Shown in pieces: positions 38,901 through 46,896 of a stretch of 61,519 nucleotides of DNA. The notes under the pieces were generated by a model, which was given only the letters and a program-made list of their open reading frames with translations, was not told the DNA's origin and made no database searches. The translations under genes were made by a program, and so were the position numbers. How positions within the stretch are numbered: position 1 is the first letter of the stretch; every line of letters begins with the position of its first letter. Origin of the DNA: Nocardia carnea (lineage in GTDB: Bacteria; Actinomycetota; Actinomycetes; Mycobacteriales; Mycobacteriaceae); assembly GCF_029868325.1 (NCBI RefSeq), contig NZ_JARWNW010000174.1:1-61519 (forward strand), given 5' to 3'.

Positions 38901-38971
38901 CCCTGCCCGAATTCCGGCTCGCCGCCACCGAATACGAATGGCAATGGCGCATGCGGCTGGCAGTTCGATGA
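35954..38971 (+). CDS. GH2 family beta-galactosidase-like enzyme
   Basis: A 1005-residue LacZ-type GH2 enzyme, full length for the family. GTG start within the GH1 stop; the longer upstream frame is a shadow of GH1. Sugar-binding, immunoglobulin-like and TIM-barrel domains are present, with RTSHYPNDPEFLDLCDQIG, acid/base Glu480 in SLGNETGYG, nucleophile Glu550 in LCEYAY, and a C-terminal beta-galactosidase small-chain domain (GSGPWENYPDRRSAA). It lacks the NKKG carboxylate clamp seen in GusA, so a neutral sugar is more likely than a glucuronide. Cytoplasmic, and coupled to uxuB downstream. Confidence 0.93.
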   Translation: MTGLDLRAMAPDDTGFHAVGRLPMHALRRTPDIDLDGEWEFQLLESLEQVPGDEWRTVIVPELWTMRENADRPHYTNVPMPFDESPPQIPARNPTGVYRRSFDLPDTGDRRVVLHIGAAEGLLRVFVNDRPIGTSTDSHLAAEFDITDACMPGPNTVTLAVSKWSAVSYLEDQDHWWQSGISRSVFVYSVPPQHLADLSVRADYDPETGYGALGVEIVTAGLDHLGDSEWTVEVRALDRTVALPVAPRCAAPALPLPDDDRSVRPQSRIPADFMDLLSIRAAGAPVPERLAPYASRFGRSLLPSRLAGTAGLEWRDLEVQPWSAEEPRLYDLTVRLVRPDGTVADETRTRIGFRRVHIEGRDLLVNGRRILVQGVNRHDTHPVTGRVLSRRDMLAELAVLKRCNVNAIRTSHYPNDPEFLDLCDQIGFYLVDEADIEGHAFAGTLCDDPRYLPEFMERVTRMVQRDRNHPSVIMWSLGNETGYGTNHDTAATWVRRTDPTRPLHYEGAIAHDWHGGHAATDVVCPMYPAFDALRAYAADPRADRPLILCEYAYSQGNSTGGLAEYWRLFETLPGLQGGFIWGFKDLALAPDGDGKYYYGGDFGDEPNSGPALLYGIAFADNTPKPALYEARGLFSPIRISSGAAAARAGKITVRNRQTFADLGRYTFEIHIDTADGPAAATALPLEVPAGGTVTVELPSAIRAALAARPLALTVTVRTRDHALWAPAGTVVAIEQVRFPAPRITLPALATGAVHLDADGGLRHPLLRVPPRLCLWRALTDVDRSVKMDQRFVRTGFFRLTAKSIDISHGDDAVRVCTRYLGAFGDEICHTRTMRAVGADDYVLTEHVRLPDDTRDGLRVGVEFALAEGLTDAKWVGSGPWENYPDRRSAALAGCWHSSIDDMAVPYLRPQENGGRGDVTELSLSGPAGTVTTTHQPLQVSVGRYRVAELEAAAHWWELPPSEATIVHLDIAHRGLGEILGPDTLPEFRLAATEYEWQWRMRLAVR

Positions 38972-40356
38972 CGGGGAATGGCGCGGCGCCCCGGCTTTCC
39001 CGAGACTCCGGCACCGCTGCGGCGGTACGCATGGTTCATCTGGGACTCGGCAGCTTCTTCCGTGCTCACCAGGCCTGGTACACCGCATCCGCTCCGGACG
39101 GGCACCACTGGGGAATTGCGGCATTCACCGGCCGCGGCCCCGCCATGGCTGCGGCCCTGAGCGCTCAGGACGGGCTCTACACGCTGGTCACCCGTACTGC
39201 GGGCGGTGATGAATTCGAGGTTGTGCGCACGATCAGCCGGGCGCATGCCGCGACCGACGCGCAGGCTTGGCTCCGGTATTTCGCCGCACCGGAAGTGGCG
39301 GTGGTGACGCTCACCGTGACCGAGGCGGGCTACACCCGTCGAGGTGACGGCAGCTTGGATCTCGGCAATCCGGCGGTGGCCGCGGATCTCACCGCCGTGC
39401 GCGCTGATCCAGGTGCGGTCGGAACCACTGCGGCGGCCCGCCTGGTGGCGGGCTTCGCCGCCCGGCGAGCGGCGGGGGCGGGGCCGCTGGCGGTCGTACC
39501 CTGCGACAACCTCCCGGGCAATGGTGCGGTACTCGCGCACATCATCGGCGAATTCGCCGCTCTGGCGGCACCGGGCCTGCGTGGCTGGATCGACGACAAC
39601 GTCTCCTTCGTCACCTCCGCGGTGGACCGCATCACGCCCGCGACCACGCCCGAGGATATCGCGGCGGTCGGGCAGGCTCTCGGCTATCGCGACGATGTGC
39701 CGGTGGTCACCGAGCCGTTCCGGGAATGGGTACTCGCCGGTGAGTTCCCGGCCGGCCGTCCGCGCTGGGAAGTCGCGGGTGCTGTTTTCACCGCCGACCT
39801 CACACCGTATGAACAGCGGAAACTGTGGCTGCTCAACGGCGCGCACTCACTGCTGGCCTATACCGCGCCGCTGCGCGGCCATCTGACGGTGGGGCAGGCT
39901 GTGGCCGATCCCGTGTGCCGCGAGTGGGTGACACAGTGGTGGGCCGAGGCTGTTCCGCACCTGCGGCTGCCCGCTCAGGAGTTGACGGAATACACCCGGG
40001 CATTGCTCACCAGATTCGCCAACCCGCGGATGCAGCACCGGCTTTCGCAGATCGCCCAGGACGGTTCGCAAAAGTTGCCGGTGCGGATACTGCCGGTGTT
40101 GCGGCGGGAACGTGCGGCCGGGCGGATGCCGGCCGGGGCTGTCCGGGCGTTGGCCGGGTGGGTATGTCATCTGACCGGTAACGGTGTCCCGGTGTCCGAT
40201 GATCGCGTTCGGCCGGTGTCCGGTGCCGGTGCCGCTCTCGGGCTGCTGGACGGCACGCTCACCGATGATCGGGAATTGTGCCGCGCCGTCGACGCGGAAG
40301 CCCGGCAACTGCGCGCCGCTCTCGATCACCGGGCGGGGAGCCTTCCACCTTCCTGA
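38968..40356 (+). CDS. uxuB: Mannitol dehydrogenase-family fructuronate reductase
   Basis: NAD-dependent reduction of D-fructuronate to D-mannonate. The 462 residues belong to the polyol-specific long-chain dehydrogenase family: VHLGLGSFFRAHQAWYT at the N terminus, VPCDNLPGNG, VDRITPATTP, VTEPFREWVLAGEFP, and the catalytic KLWLLNGAHSLLAY with its lysine. Among family members UxuB/UxaB fit best because uxaC and gusA are in the same island; mannitol or arabinitol dehydrogenase cannot be wholly excluded. ATG overlaps the GH2 stop by four bases. In the usual pathway uxuA would follow; it is absent here, which motivates the proposed LarA step. Confidence 0.88.
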   Translation: MTGNGAAPRLSRDSGTAAAVRMVHLGLGSFFRAHQAWYTASAPDGHHWGIAAFTGRGPAMAAALSAQDGLYTLVTRTAGGDEFEVVRTISRAHAATDAQAWLRYFAAPEVAVVTLTVTEAGYTRRGDGSLDLGNPAVAADLTAVRADPGAVGTTAAARLVAGFAARRAAGAGPLAVVPCDNLPGNGAVLAHIIGEFAALAAPGLRGWIDDNVSFVTSAVDRITPATTPEDIAAVGQALGYRDDVPVVTEPFREWVLAGEFPAGRPRWEVAGAVFTADLTPYEQRKLWLLNGAHSLLAYTAPLRGHLTVGQAVADPVCREWVTQWWAEAVPHLRLPAQELTEYTRALLTRFANPRMQHRLSQIAQDGSQKLPVRILPVLRRERAAGRMPAGAVRALAGWVCHLTGNGVPVSDDRVRPVSGAGAALGLLDGTLTDDRELCRAVDAEARQLRAALDHRAGSLPPS

Positions 40357-40401
40357 CGGAGCCGGGTGGACGGCCCGCGGAGAAGGATCGTCACCCGAGG
40401 C

Positions 40402-40704
40402 GGGCCGGTCGTATTCGGCGCGGGCGAAATGGGCCGTGGCGGTCAGGTCTCCCGGCACCGCGCTCAGGACGGTGTCGATCTCGGTATCGTCGTAACGGAC
40501 CAGGACGGTCACCGGGCCGAAGCATTTCTCGAGCAGTACCGCCTGGTCCGGGCCGATGATCAGGTCGGCTGTTATCCCTAGGGCGTTCGCGCGCACCCGG
40601 TTCTCATCCGGTGGTTCGGCCGGTAGCAACGTCGTCACGCCGGGTAGCGCGCTGCGTTCGGCGACGCCGGTGAGGAACACGGCGCGCATGCGGTCGTCGA
40701 GCAT
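40402..40704 (-). pseudogene. Aldehyde dehydrogenase remnant
   Basis: About 95 codons on the minus strand (LDDRMRAVFLTGVAERSALP; GITADLIIGPDQAVLLEKC; FGPVTVLVRYDD) match the C-terminal third of NADP-dependent ketoglutarate-semialdehyde-type aldehyde dehydrogenases, with the EKCFGP block well preserved. The catalytic cysteine and the cofactor-binding half are absent upstream, and the last part of the domain is missing. A relic, interesting because such enzymes end the non-phosphorylating pentose and aldarate routes. Confidence 0.6.
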
Positions 40705-40816
40705 GATGCCGGGCTCGGTCCGGGCCGGCTGGCCGCGCCGGCAACCCTCGTCGGTGATCGCGGTGCACGCCGCCGGCGGGCCGGGTGTACCTCATCTGAC
40801 GGTGCTTCGCCGGGCA

Positions 40817-41327
40817 TTACCGGGTGAGCGCGGTGATGGCCGCCGCGGTGTCGAGGTCGCTGTAGGCCGCGGAATAGCGTTGGGCGAGGGCGATGGCGAT
40901 ATCGGGGCGTTGCCACAGTTCGCCGGCGCCGGCGGTGCACAGCCACAGGGTCAGGCCGTGGGCGACCGAGGCGCGGTAGCCGAGCCGGATCTGTTCGTGA
41001 GTAGGCATTTCGGCGGCCGGGAGGGCGAGTGCGTCGCGATATCGGTCGAGCAGGTCGTTCTCGTGGCGGCGGCGGTCGCCGGTGGTGAGCGCGCCCTGCA
41101 GGAAGTATCCGAGGTCCAGTGACCAGTTGCCGCGGCGTGCGACCTGCCAGTCGAGGAATCCGACCTGCCCGTCGGCGAGCAGGCAGGTGTTGCCGATATG
41201 CGGGTCGCCGTGCAGCAGGGTCTGCGGGCCGGTTCCGACGCGGGTTCGGCTGCCGGTCGGGTGGTCGAAGCCCCCCCGGAATTCATGGCGGCCGGTCTGC
41301 GGGCGCTGAATGTGGCCGTTGGCACGG
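40817..41327 (-). pseudogene. Phosphotransferase (APH family) C-terminal remnant
   Basis: The minus strand reads LLHGDPHIGNTCLLADGQVG, then LDWQVARRGNWSLDLGYFLQ and a helical tail ending ITALTR. HGDPHIGN and the DWQ aspartate are the Brenner-type catalytic and metal-binding motifs of aminoglycoside/choline-kinase-like phosphotransferases. The frame opens after a TAA near 41328, so the whole N-lobe is missing and no start codon fits. A truncated gene, substrate unknown. Confidence 0.6.
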
Positions 41328-41386
41328 CAGGGTTACCGGCGGTGGCGTCGCGGTGCTCCGGCGACCCGGCCGCTCGGCCGTGGGCG

Positions 41387-42703
41387 CTATCCGGTACCGC
41401 GTGGCGGCGCCGAGTCAGGGGAGCGCAGCTGGAGCTTCAACACCAGCGAGCTCGCGAGGAGGGCCAGGGCGACAGCGCACCACGGCGCGGCGAGCCCCCA
41501 GCCGGTGGCCGGCACTATGTCGATCAAGGCTCCGGTGAGTACCGAGCCGGCCAGTACGCCGAGTCCGCCGATCGAGGCGAAGAGCCCGTAGTAGGACCCG
41601 AGCCGGCGTTCAGCGGCCAGGCGCGGTATCAGGTCCCGGGCGACGGGCAGGGTCGTCATCTGTCCCAGTGTCAGCAGGAGCGTGAATACGGCGGGCGGGA
41701 CGAGTGCGGGCACGCCCTCGAGCTGCCTCGGCGCCAGCAGGGCCATCACGGCGAATCCGGCGGCCGTCACGATCAGGCCCGCGGGCAGGGCCGCGGCGCT
41801 GCGGACACGCCGGGTGAGGGGTAGCTGGGCGATGACGACGAAGAGCGATGCCAGGGCGAAGTACCAGCCCAGCGGGGTCTGTGAGCCCCAGGCGCGGTCG
41901 AGCTCCAGCGGTAACAGCAGGTACAGCTGGTTGTACGCCAGTAGTTGCGAACTCATCGCCACCGCGAGCAGCAGAAAGGTTCTGTTCGCGACCACTTCGC
42001 GCCAGCCGTCGAGCCATTTCTCGGCGGCGTGGGCGCCGGGCCGGGCGGGGAGCAGCCTTAGATGCACGACCAGGATTACCGTGAACAGGCCCGCTGCGAC
42101 CAGGCAGGCGGCGGCGAAGTCGGCCGCCAACAGCAGCGATCCGAGCAGCGGCCCGACGAATGTGCCGATCTGACCGTACGCGGCGAAGAGCGCGAAAACG
42201 TCTGTGCGGGACTGTCCGTCGTCGCTTCCGGCGGCGGTGGCGAGGGCGGACTCGACCGCCGGGGAGAACAGCGCGCCGGCGAATCCCGTCAGCACGGTCG
42301 CGATCACGATTCCGGGCACCGACCCGGCGAAGGCCAAACCGGCGAAACCGAGGATCCGGCACCCGCAACCGGCGACGACCACGGGTTTCACACCCCACCT
42401 GTCCGCGAGCGAGCCCCCGACGAAGAAGAGGCCCTGCTGGGCGAACGTGCGGAGTCCGAGTACCACGCCGACCAGCGCCGCCCCCAGGCCGAGATCCTGC
42501 GTCAGGTGCACCGACAGGTACGGCAGCACCATGAAGAAGCCGATATTGAAGGCGAGCTGAGTGAGCACGAGCAGCCGGACGGCCGGGGTCGCCGCCGCGA
42601 GGCCGGACAGCAGCGACCACCGGCCGCCGAACCTCCGGGCAGCAGCGGCCACTGTCTCGGGTGCCGGGCCGCCCGGCCGGCTGCTACCGCGCGGCGGCCG
42701 CAA
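41387..42703 (-). CDS. MFS transporter linked to siderophore uptake operon
   Basis: A 438-residue major facilitator protein with about twelve membrane segments and the loop motif GGSLADRWGVKPVVV. A TTG start at 42703 overlaps the end of the ATPase gene by 20 bp; a GTG at 42652 is an alternative. Last gene of the iron-box operon, so it may export a siderophore or recycle the deferrated form, but close sugar or drug exporters look similar. Transport direction cannot be deduced from sequence. Confidence 0.8.
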   Translation of the reverse strand: MRPPRGSSRPGGPAPETVAAAARRFGGRWSLLSGLAAATPAVRLLVLTQLAFNIGFFMVLPYLSVHLTQDLGLGAALVGVVLGLRTFAQQGLFFVGGSLADRWGVKPVVVAGCGCRILGFAGLAFAGSVPGIVIATVLTGFAGALFSPAVESALATAAGSDDGQSRTDVFALFAAYGQIGTFVGPLLGSLLLAADFAAACLVAAGLFTVILVVHLRLLPARPGAHAAEKWLDGWREVVANRTFLLLAVAMSSQLLAYNQLYLLLPLELDRAWGSQTPLGWYFALASLFVVIAQLPLTRRVRSAAALPAGLIVTAAGFAVMALLAPRQLEGVPALVPPAVFTLLLTLGQMTTLPVARDLIPRLAAERRLGSYYGLFASIGGLGVLAGSVLTGALIDIVPATGWGLAAPWCAVALALLASSLVLKLQLRSPDSAPPRGTG

Positions 42704-43469
42704 CCGGCCCCGGTTCGAACAGGATCGACAGCCGCCCCTTCGACTCGTCGACGAGCACTTCGGCCCGGACGTTGTACACCTGCGCGATCAGTTCGGCGGT
42801 CAGTACCTCGGCCGGTTTTCCGCCGGCCACGGCACGGCCCTCCTTCAGCACGAGGACGGTATCGCAGAACATAGCCGCGAGGTTGAGGTCGTGCAGAGCG
42901 ATCACACTGGTGACGGGCAGCCGGGTAATCAGCGCCAGCAACTCCAGTTGATGATGGATGTCCAAGTGATTGGTCGGCTCGTCCAGCAGGAGTTCGCGTG
43001 GTTCCTGCGCCAGGGCACGGGCGATCTGGACCCGTTGTTTCTCTCCGCCGGAAAGCCGGTGCCAGAGCCGGTCCGCTTTCGCGGTGAGTCCGGTGTGTTC
43101 GAGCGCGGACGCGACCGCGGCGTCGTCGGTGCTGGGATTTCCGCCGAAAGTCGTCCGGTGCGGGATCCGCCCGAGGCGCACGACGTCGCGGACGGTGATA
43201 TCGAGATCGGTGTCGGCCTGCTGGGCCACGACGGCCACCGCCCGCGCGATGTCTTTGCGCCGCATGGTGGAGAGGTCGTTGCCGTCGAGGGTCACCACCC
43301 CGGCGGTCGGGCGTACGACACCGTTGAGCAGATGTAACAGGGAGGATTTCCCGGACCCGTTCGGGCCGAGCAGGCCCACGGTCTCGCCGGGTGCCGGTGT
43401 CACGGTGACCCCGTCGACGACGAGCGCGCCGCCGCGATTCCAGCTGACGGTATCCGCGTGCAGGGTCAC
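42684..43469 (-). CDS. Iron-siderophore ABC transporter ATPase (FecE/FepC type)
   Basis: A 261-residue ATPase: Walker A GPNGSGKSSLL, Q-loop VAQQADTDLDITVRD, signature LSGGEKQRVQIA, Walker B ELLLDEPTNHLD, and HDLNLAAMFCDT containing the H-loop. GTG start at 43469 preceded by AGGAGGAG; the longer frame belongs to the permease in another register. It overlaps the permease stop by four bases. Powers import of ferric-siderophore across the inner membrane. Confidence 0.94.
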   Translation of the reverse strand: MTLHADTVSWNRGGALVVDGVTVTPAPGETVGLLGPNGSGKSSLLHLLNGVVRPTAGVVTLDGNDLSTMRRKDIARAVAVVAQQADTDLDITVRDVVRLGRIPHRTTFGGNPSTDDAAVASALEHTGLTAKADRLWHRLSGGEKQRVQIARALAQEPRELLLDEPTNHLDIHHQLELLALITRLPVTSVIALHDLNLAAMFCDTVLVLKEGRAVAGGKPAEVLTAELIAQVYNVRAEVLVDESKGRLSILFEPGPVAAAAR

Positions 43470-44536
43470 CGGCCTCTCCTCCTGCGCGACAGGATGACGA
43501 TGAACGCGGGCACACCGACCAGCGCGGTACCCACACCCACCGGCAGCGGGGTGGGCGCGAACGCGACCCGGGAGACGGCGTCCACCCATACCATGAAGAC
43601 CGCCCCCAGCAGTGCTGTCGCGGGAACCAGCCGGCTGTGCCGGGGCCCCAGCAGGAACCGTGCCGCGTGCGGGAGCACGAGCCCGACGAACCCGATCGCA
43701 CCGGCGACGCTGACCAGGGTCGCGGTGATGATCGCCGTGCACACCAGCAGCAGGAGCCGGAATTTCGCGACGGAGATACCGAGCGATGCCGCTACCTCGT
43801 CACCGAACGAGAAGGCGTCCAGGACATGCGCGTAGTACAGGCACACTGCCGTCCCGGCGAGCACCACCACCGCGCACAGCCGGACATCGTCCCAGCGGAC
43901 GCCTTCGAGTGATCCGAGTAGCCAGAACATCACGCCCCGGGTCTCGTCGGAGTCCGCGAACGCGAAGATCACGAACGAGGTCAACGCCGAGAACAGCTGT
44001 GTACTGGCGACACCGGCCAGAATGACGCGGTCGTTGCTGCCACCGGAGAGGCGGGCGAGCAGCAGCACCAGCCCGAACGCGATCAGCGCCCCGAGGAACG
44101 CGCCGCCGGACAAACCGAGCGCGGCGCTGCCCACGCCGAGAACCCCCACGATCACGGCACCTGTCGACGCGCCGGACGAGATGCCCAGGACGAACGGGTC
44201 CGCGAGCGGGTTGCGCAGTAGCGACTGCATGATCACGCCGCACACGCCCAGCCCGGCACCGCACGCCGCCGCCACCAGTGCGCGCGGGAGCCGCTCCTCC
44301 CAGACGATCGCGTTCTTGGCCGCCCGCACCGGGATATCGGTGAGACCCAGGTGGTTGAGCAGGACATCACGGACGTTCACCAGCGAGATATTCGCCGGGC
44401 CCAGCGTGACCGCGACGAGCACGGACAAGATGAGCGCGACCAGCCCACCGACCGTGATCAGCGCCCCGGCGACCCATCCTCGCCGCCGAACCCGTTCGGG
44501 GGCGGGTGCGGCGGCGTGGTCGCGGGTGGCGGTCAG
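43466..44536 (-). CDS. Iron-siderophore ABC permease (FecCD type), apparent CTG start
   Basis: A FecCD-family permease with about nine or ten membrane helices; WEERLPRALVAAACGAGLGV and NPLADPFVLGISSGASTGA are family hallmarks. The only ATG/GTG/TTG that opens the frame is a TTG at 44428, but it would cut through the first membrane helix. Upstream codons stay open and coding-like (RVRRRGWVAGALITVGGLVA) back to a CTG at 44536 that overlaps the stop of the binding-protein gene as CTGA, the same geometry as the other coupled junctions. I therefore place the start there, giving 356 residues, with moderate confidence in the codon itself. Confidence 0.85.
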   Translation of the reverse strand: MTATRDHAAAPAPERVRRRGWVAGALITVGGLVALILSVLVAVTLGPANISLVNVRDVLLNHLGLTDIPVRAAKNAIVWEERLPRALVAAACGAGLGVCGVIMQSLLRNPLADPFVLGISSGASTGAVIVGVLGVGSAALGLSGGAFLGALIAFGLVLLLARLSGGSNDRVILAGVASTQLFSALTSFVIFAFADSDETRGVMFWLLGSLEGVRWDDVRLCAVVVLAGTAVCLYYAHVLDAFSFGDEVAASLGISVAKFRLLLLVCTAIITATLVSVAGAIGFVGLVLPHAARFLLGPRHSRLVPATALLGAVFMVWVDAVSRVAFAPTPLPVGVGTALVGVPAFIVILSRRRRGR

Positions 44537-45591
44537 CGGGGCACCTGCATATCGCGGAGGCCGGCGACGATCTTCTCGAGTCCGTCGACGGCCCGGATGG
44601 ACGGGTTCATCTCGGCGCCGTGCAGGGCGATGTAGCGCTTGTTGCGTACAGCATCGAGGTTGCGGGTCACGGGATCGGATTCCAGGAAGGCGATCTTGTC
44701 GGCCAGCCGGTCCCCGGGGAAGCGGTTGCGCAGCAGATCGCCCAGCACGAGGACATCCGGGTTGCGTTCGACCACGGTTTCCCAGCCGACCGCCGGCCAG
44801 TCGTCGGTCAGCTCCGCGAAAGCGTTGGTGGCGCCGACCGAGGTGGCGAGCAGATTCGCCGAACCCAGCCCGCCGGCCACGTACGGGCTCTTGGTATCGG
44901 CGAACCAGAACGCCATCGACACATCCGACTTCTCGAGGGCGGCCAGGGCCGCTTTCTCGCGAGCCTGGAGCTCGTCGATGAGTTGCGCGCCCCGGTCGTT
45001 TACATCGAAGACGGCGGCGAGTTCACGGATCTCCTGATACAGCGAGTCCATCGTCAGCGGTGTGGTGCGCTTCCCACCACCATTGACGCTCACACCGTTG
45101 TCACAGTCGGTCGGGGACAGGTACGACTCGATCCCGGTCTCGGAGAACCGGCTCCGCTCGGCGACGCCGCCCTGTGCGAAATGCCGGCCGAACGACGCGG
45201 TGACGAAGTCGGGGTCGGCTCCCAGGACGACCTCGTAGGTCGGCGCGTTATCCGCCAGGCGGGGAACCGATGCGTTCGCTGCCGCCAGATTCTCGCGAAT
45301 GGGATCGGTCCACGACGCGGTTCCCGCGATGCGGTCGCCGAGACCGAGGGACAGCAGGATCTCGGTGGACCCCTGATCCAGCGAGACGACACGCTGCGGC
45401 GCGGCCTCGACGGTGATCGTCTCGCCGCAGTTGTCGAGGACTACGGGATACGTAGTACTGCCTTCGCCGGCGGATAGGGTGCCGAGGTCGTCGACCTGCT
45501 CGGACTGCCCGCACGCGACGAGGGTGCCCGCCAGTACAGCGGTAACGGCCGCGAAACCGATCCGGCCCATGGAAATCTTCACGTTCCTCAC
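44533..45591 (-). CDS. Iron-siderophore substrate-binding lipoprotein (FecB/FepB type)
   Basis: A 352-residue periplasmic-type binding protein anchored by a lipobox (TLVACG). Features of the class III family include AAPQRVVSLDQGSTEILLSL, ETVVERNPDVLVLGD and IRAVDGLEKIVAGL. It leads the operon binding protein, permease, ATPase, MFS; all are coupled. An IdeR/DtxR-type box lies about 90 bp upstream. The exact ligand (nocobactin, heterobactin, xenosiderophore) cannot be told. The start may be any of three nearby in-frame codons. Confidence 0.93.
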   Translation of the reverse strand: MRNVKISMGRIGFAAVTAVLAGTLVACGQSEQVDDLGTLSAGEGSTTYPVVLDNCGETITVEAAPQRVVSLDQGSTEILLSLGLGDRIAGTASWTDPIRENLAAANASVPRLADNAPTYEVVLGADPDFVTASFGRHFAQGGVAERSRFSETGIESYLSPTDCDNGVSVNGGGKRTTPLTMDSLYQEIRELAAVFDVNDRGAQLIDELQAREKAALAALEKSDVSMAFWFADTKSPYVAGGLGSANLLATSVGATNAFAELTDDWPAVGWETVVERNPDVLVLGDLLRNRFPGDRLADKIAFLESDPVTRNLDAVRNKRYIALHGAEMNPSIRAVDGLEKIVAGLRDMQVPR

Positions 45592-45680
45592 TGCTTTCCG
45601 CTTCTCTGGAACAGGTGGTGCCTCGCGCGATCACTGATGAGGCCGACCACCGCAACCTGTACCGAGGAAGCAGGCGAACG

Positions 45681-45704
45681 TTAGCATAAGTAACCCTATC
45701 CTAA
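45681..45704 (-). promoter_or_regulatory. IdeR/DtxR-type iron box upstream of siderophore importer
   Basis: On the minus strand TTAGGATAGGGTTACTTAT matches the 19-bp consensus TTAGGTTAGGCTAACCTAA at about 14 positions. It lies in a marked AT-rich patch about 90 bp upstream of the binding-protein gene. Repression under iron-replete conditions is expected. Confidence 0.7.
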
Positions 45705-45937
45705 TTGCCGCGGTGCGGGTGCCGGCCGGAAAGCGGCCGCTCGCGCGGGGTCGCCGCCGATGCGACCACCCGTGCCGAGCGGGTAGCGGCCTCGTATACG
45801 CAACCCTCCGCCGAATGGTGCTGCGGCGCAGACCGCAACCTGTCGCTCGGCATTGCCGAATGCCATCTCCTGCACAGTCGTGCCGGACGACCCGATGTCA
45901 CCGTGAACGACTTTCCGGCAGCGGGTTCGCCTGTGGC

Positions 45938-46162
45938 GCTCTTATCGGGGCGTATCGCGAGGACCCCGAGGTGCAGGAGGCACTCGAGACTGCCCAGGTG
46001 TACTCCCTGCGCCGGACGACGCTCGCGCCGGGGGAGGGCTACCGGGAATTGCTGGCCGATCCGGCTGTCGAGTCGCTCGACGCGGATCGTGCGGCTGGGC
46101 GCGGCGCCGGCTTCGTCCGGCTCGATCAGCTTGCGCTGGAGCACCTGATGGGTGCCCGTTGA
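45938..46162 (+). pseudogene. Xylose isomerase C-terminal remnant
   Basis: About 75 codons ([18 protein letters not shown], then [20 protein letters not shown], then [17 protein letters not shown]) match the end of actinobacterial XylA, including the final LEHL-GAR. The TIM barrel with its metal and catalytic residues is absent upstream. The stop codon is immediately joined to a xylulokinase start, preserving a former xylA-xylB operon junction. Confidence 0.65.
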
Positions 46163-46320
46163 CCGGGGTGCCCGTCGCAGGGGTCGATTCGTCGACGCAG
46201 GCATGCAGGGTGGTGATCCGCGATGCGGGGACCGGTCGGCTGGTGCGGCACGGTCGCGCAGCGCGTCCGGCCGGCACAGAGGTCGATCCGGAACACTGGT
46301 GGTCGGTCGTTCATCGGGTA
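46159..46320 (+). pseudogene. Xylulokinase N-terminal remnant
   Basis: Starts in the xylA remnant's stop region with [20 protein letters not shown], the phosphate-binding opening of FGGY kinases, then TEVDPEHWW. After about 54 codons the similarity ends. In another frame the sequence continues as [20 protein letters not shown] before a stop at 46383, a tail that resembles the C terminus of malate synthase. The remnant is thus fused to unrelated DNA. Confidence 0.65.
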
Positions 46321-46394
46321 CCCGGAACTGATCCTGCACCGCCGCCGCGAGGTCAAGGCGCTGGCCGCGAAGAACGGGTCCTGATCGCCCGCGT

Positions 46395-46433
46395 GACGCC
46401 GAACGCGGCGTCCCCGACCGAATTCGGTCGGGG
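46395..46433 (+). terminator. Tandem hairpins after xylB remnant
   Basis: GACGCC/GGCGTC (46395-46412) and the perfect 22-bp palindrome CCCCGACCGAATTCGGTCGG-GG (46412-46433) form two adjacent hairpins. They follow the relic stop at 46383 and may end transcription of a lost gene. Confidence 0.55.
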
Positions 46434-46896
46434 GCGGGGTCGTTTCACCCATGGCCGCGGACCACCTACGGAGTGCCGGGCGCGGTGCCGGATGGGCCGT
46501 CCGGCGGATCCGAAACGCATGAGTTGCGGCCGCATCGTCGAATGGTGTCGACCCCTCAGCGGTTGTCGGGGCCACCTTGTGGACACCGGCGGGGAATTCG
46601 CTGTCGCAGCCGGTCATCGAGCGGACCCGGTGGATACAGGAAGGCCGCGCGATCATGCCTACCTCCGATGCCGGTGGCGGCGTCGGAGGCAGGCAGTGGG
46701 CCGGACGCCGCCTCCGCGCTGCATACGGCTCGGGCCGGTAGGGCGCGGAATATCTTGGCCGGTGGACGGGTACGCCGTGCGGGTTGGTGTTACGGGGATC
46801 ACCCCGGACTGCGGATGCCACGCCCGGGGATTAGCTTTGTCGGGAATCGAAACAATACTTTGGGATCGAACAGATTTCACCCGATGGAGGAAAACC
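46434..46896. other. Stretch without a recognisable gene before hypX
   Basis: The hypX frame stays open through this region, but the translation is arginine- and proline-rich and unlike any family. No promoter is obvious. A GGAGG at 46887 supplies the hypX ribosome binding site. Confidence 0.4.

Noticed and set aside
46159..46896. Continuous in-frame extension upstream of hypX
   Set aside because: The part before 46897 is a xylB relic followed by arginine-rich nonsense; the TTG at 46897 has a good ribosome binding site and fits the HypX length.
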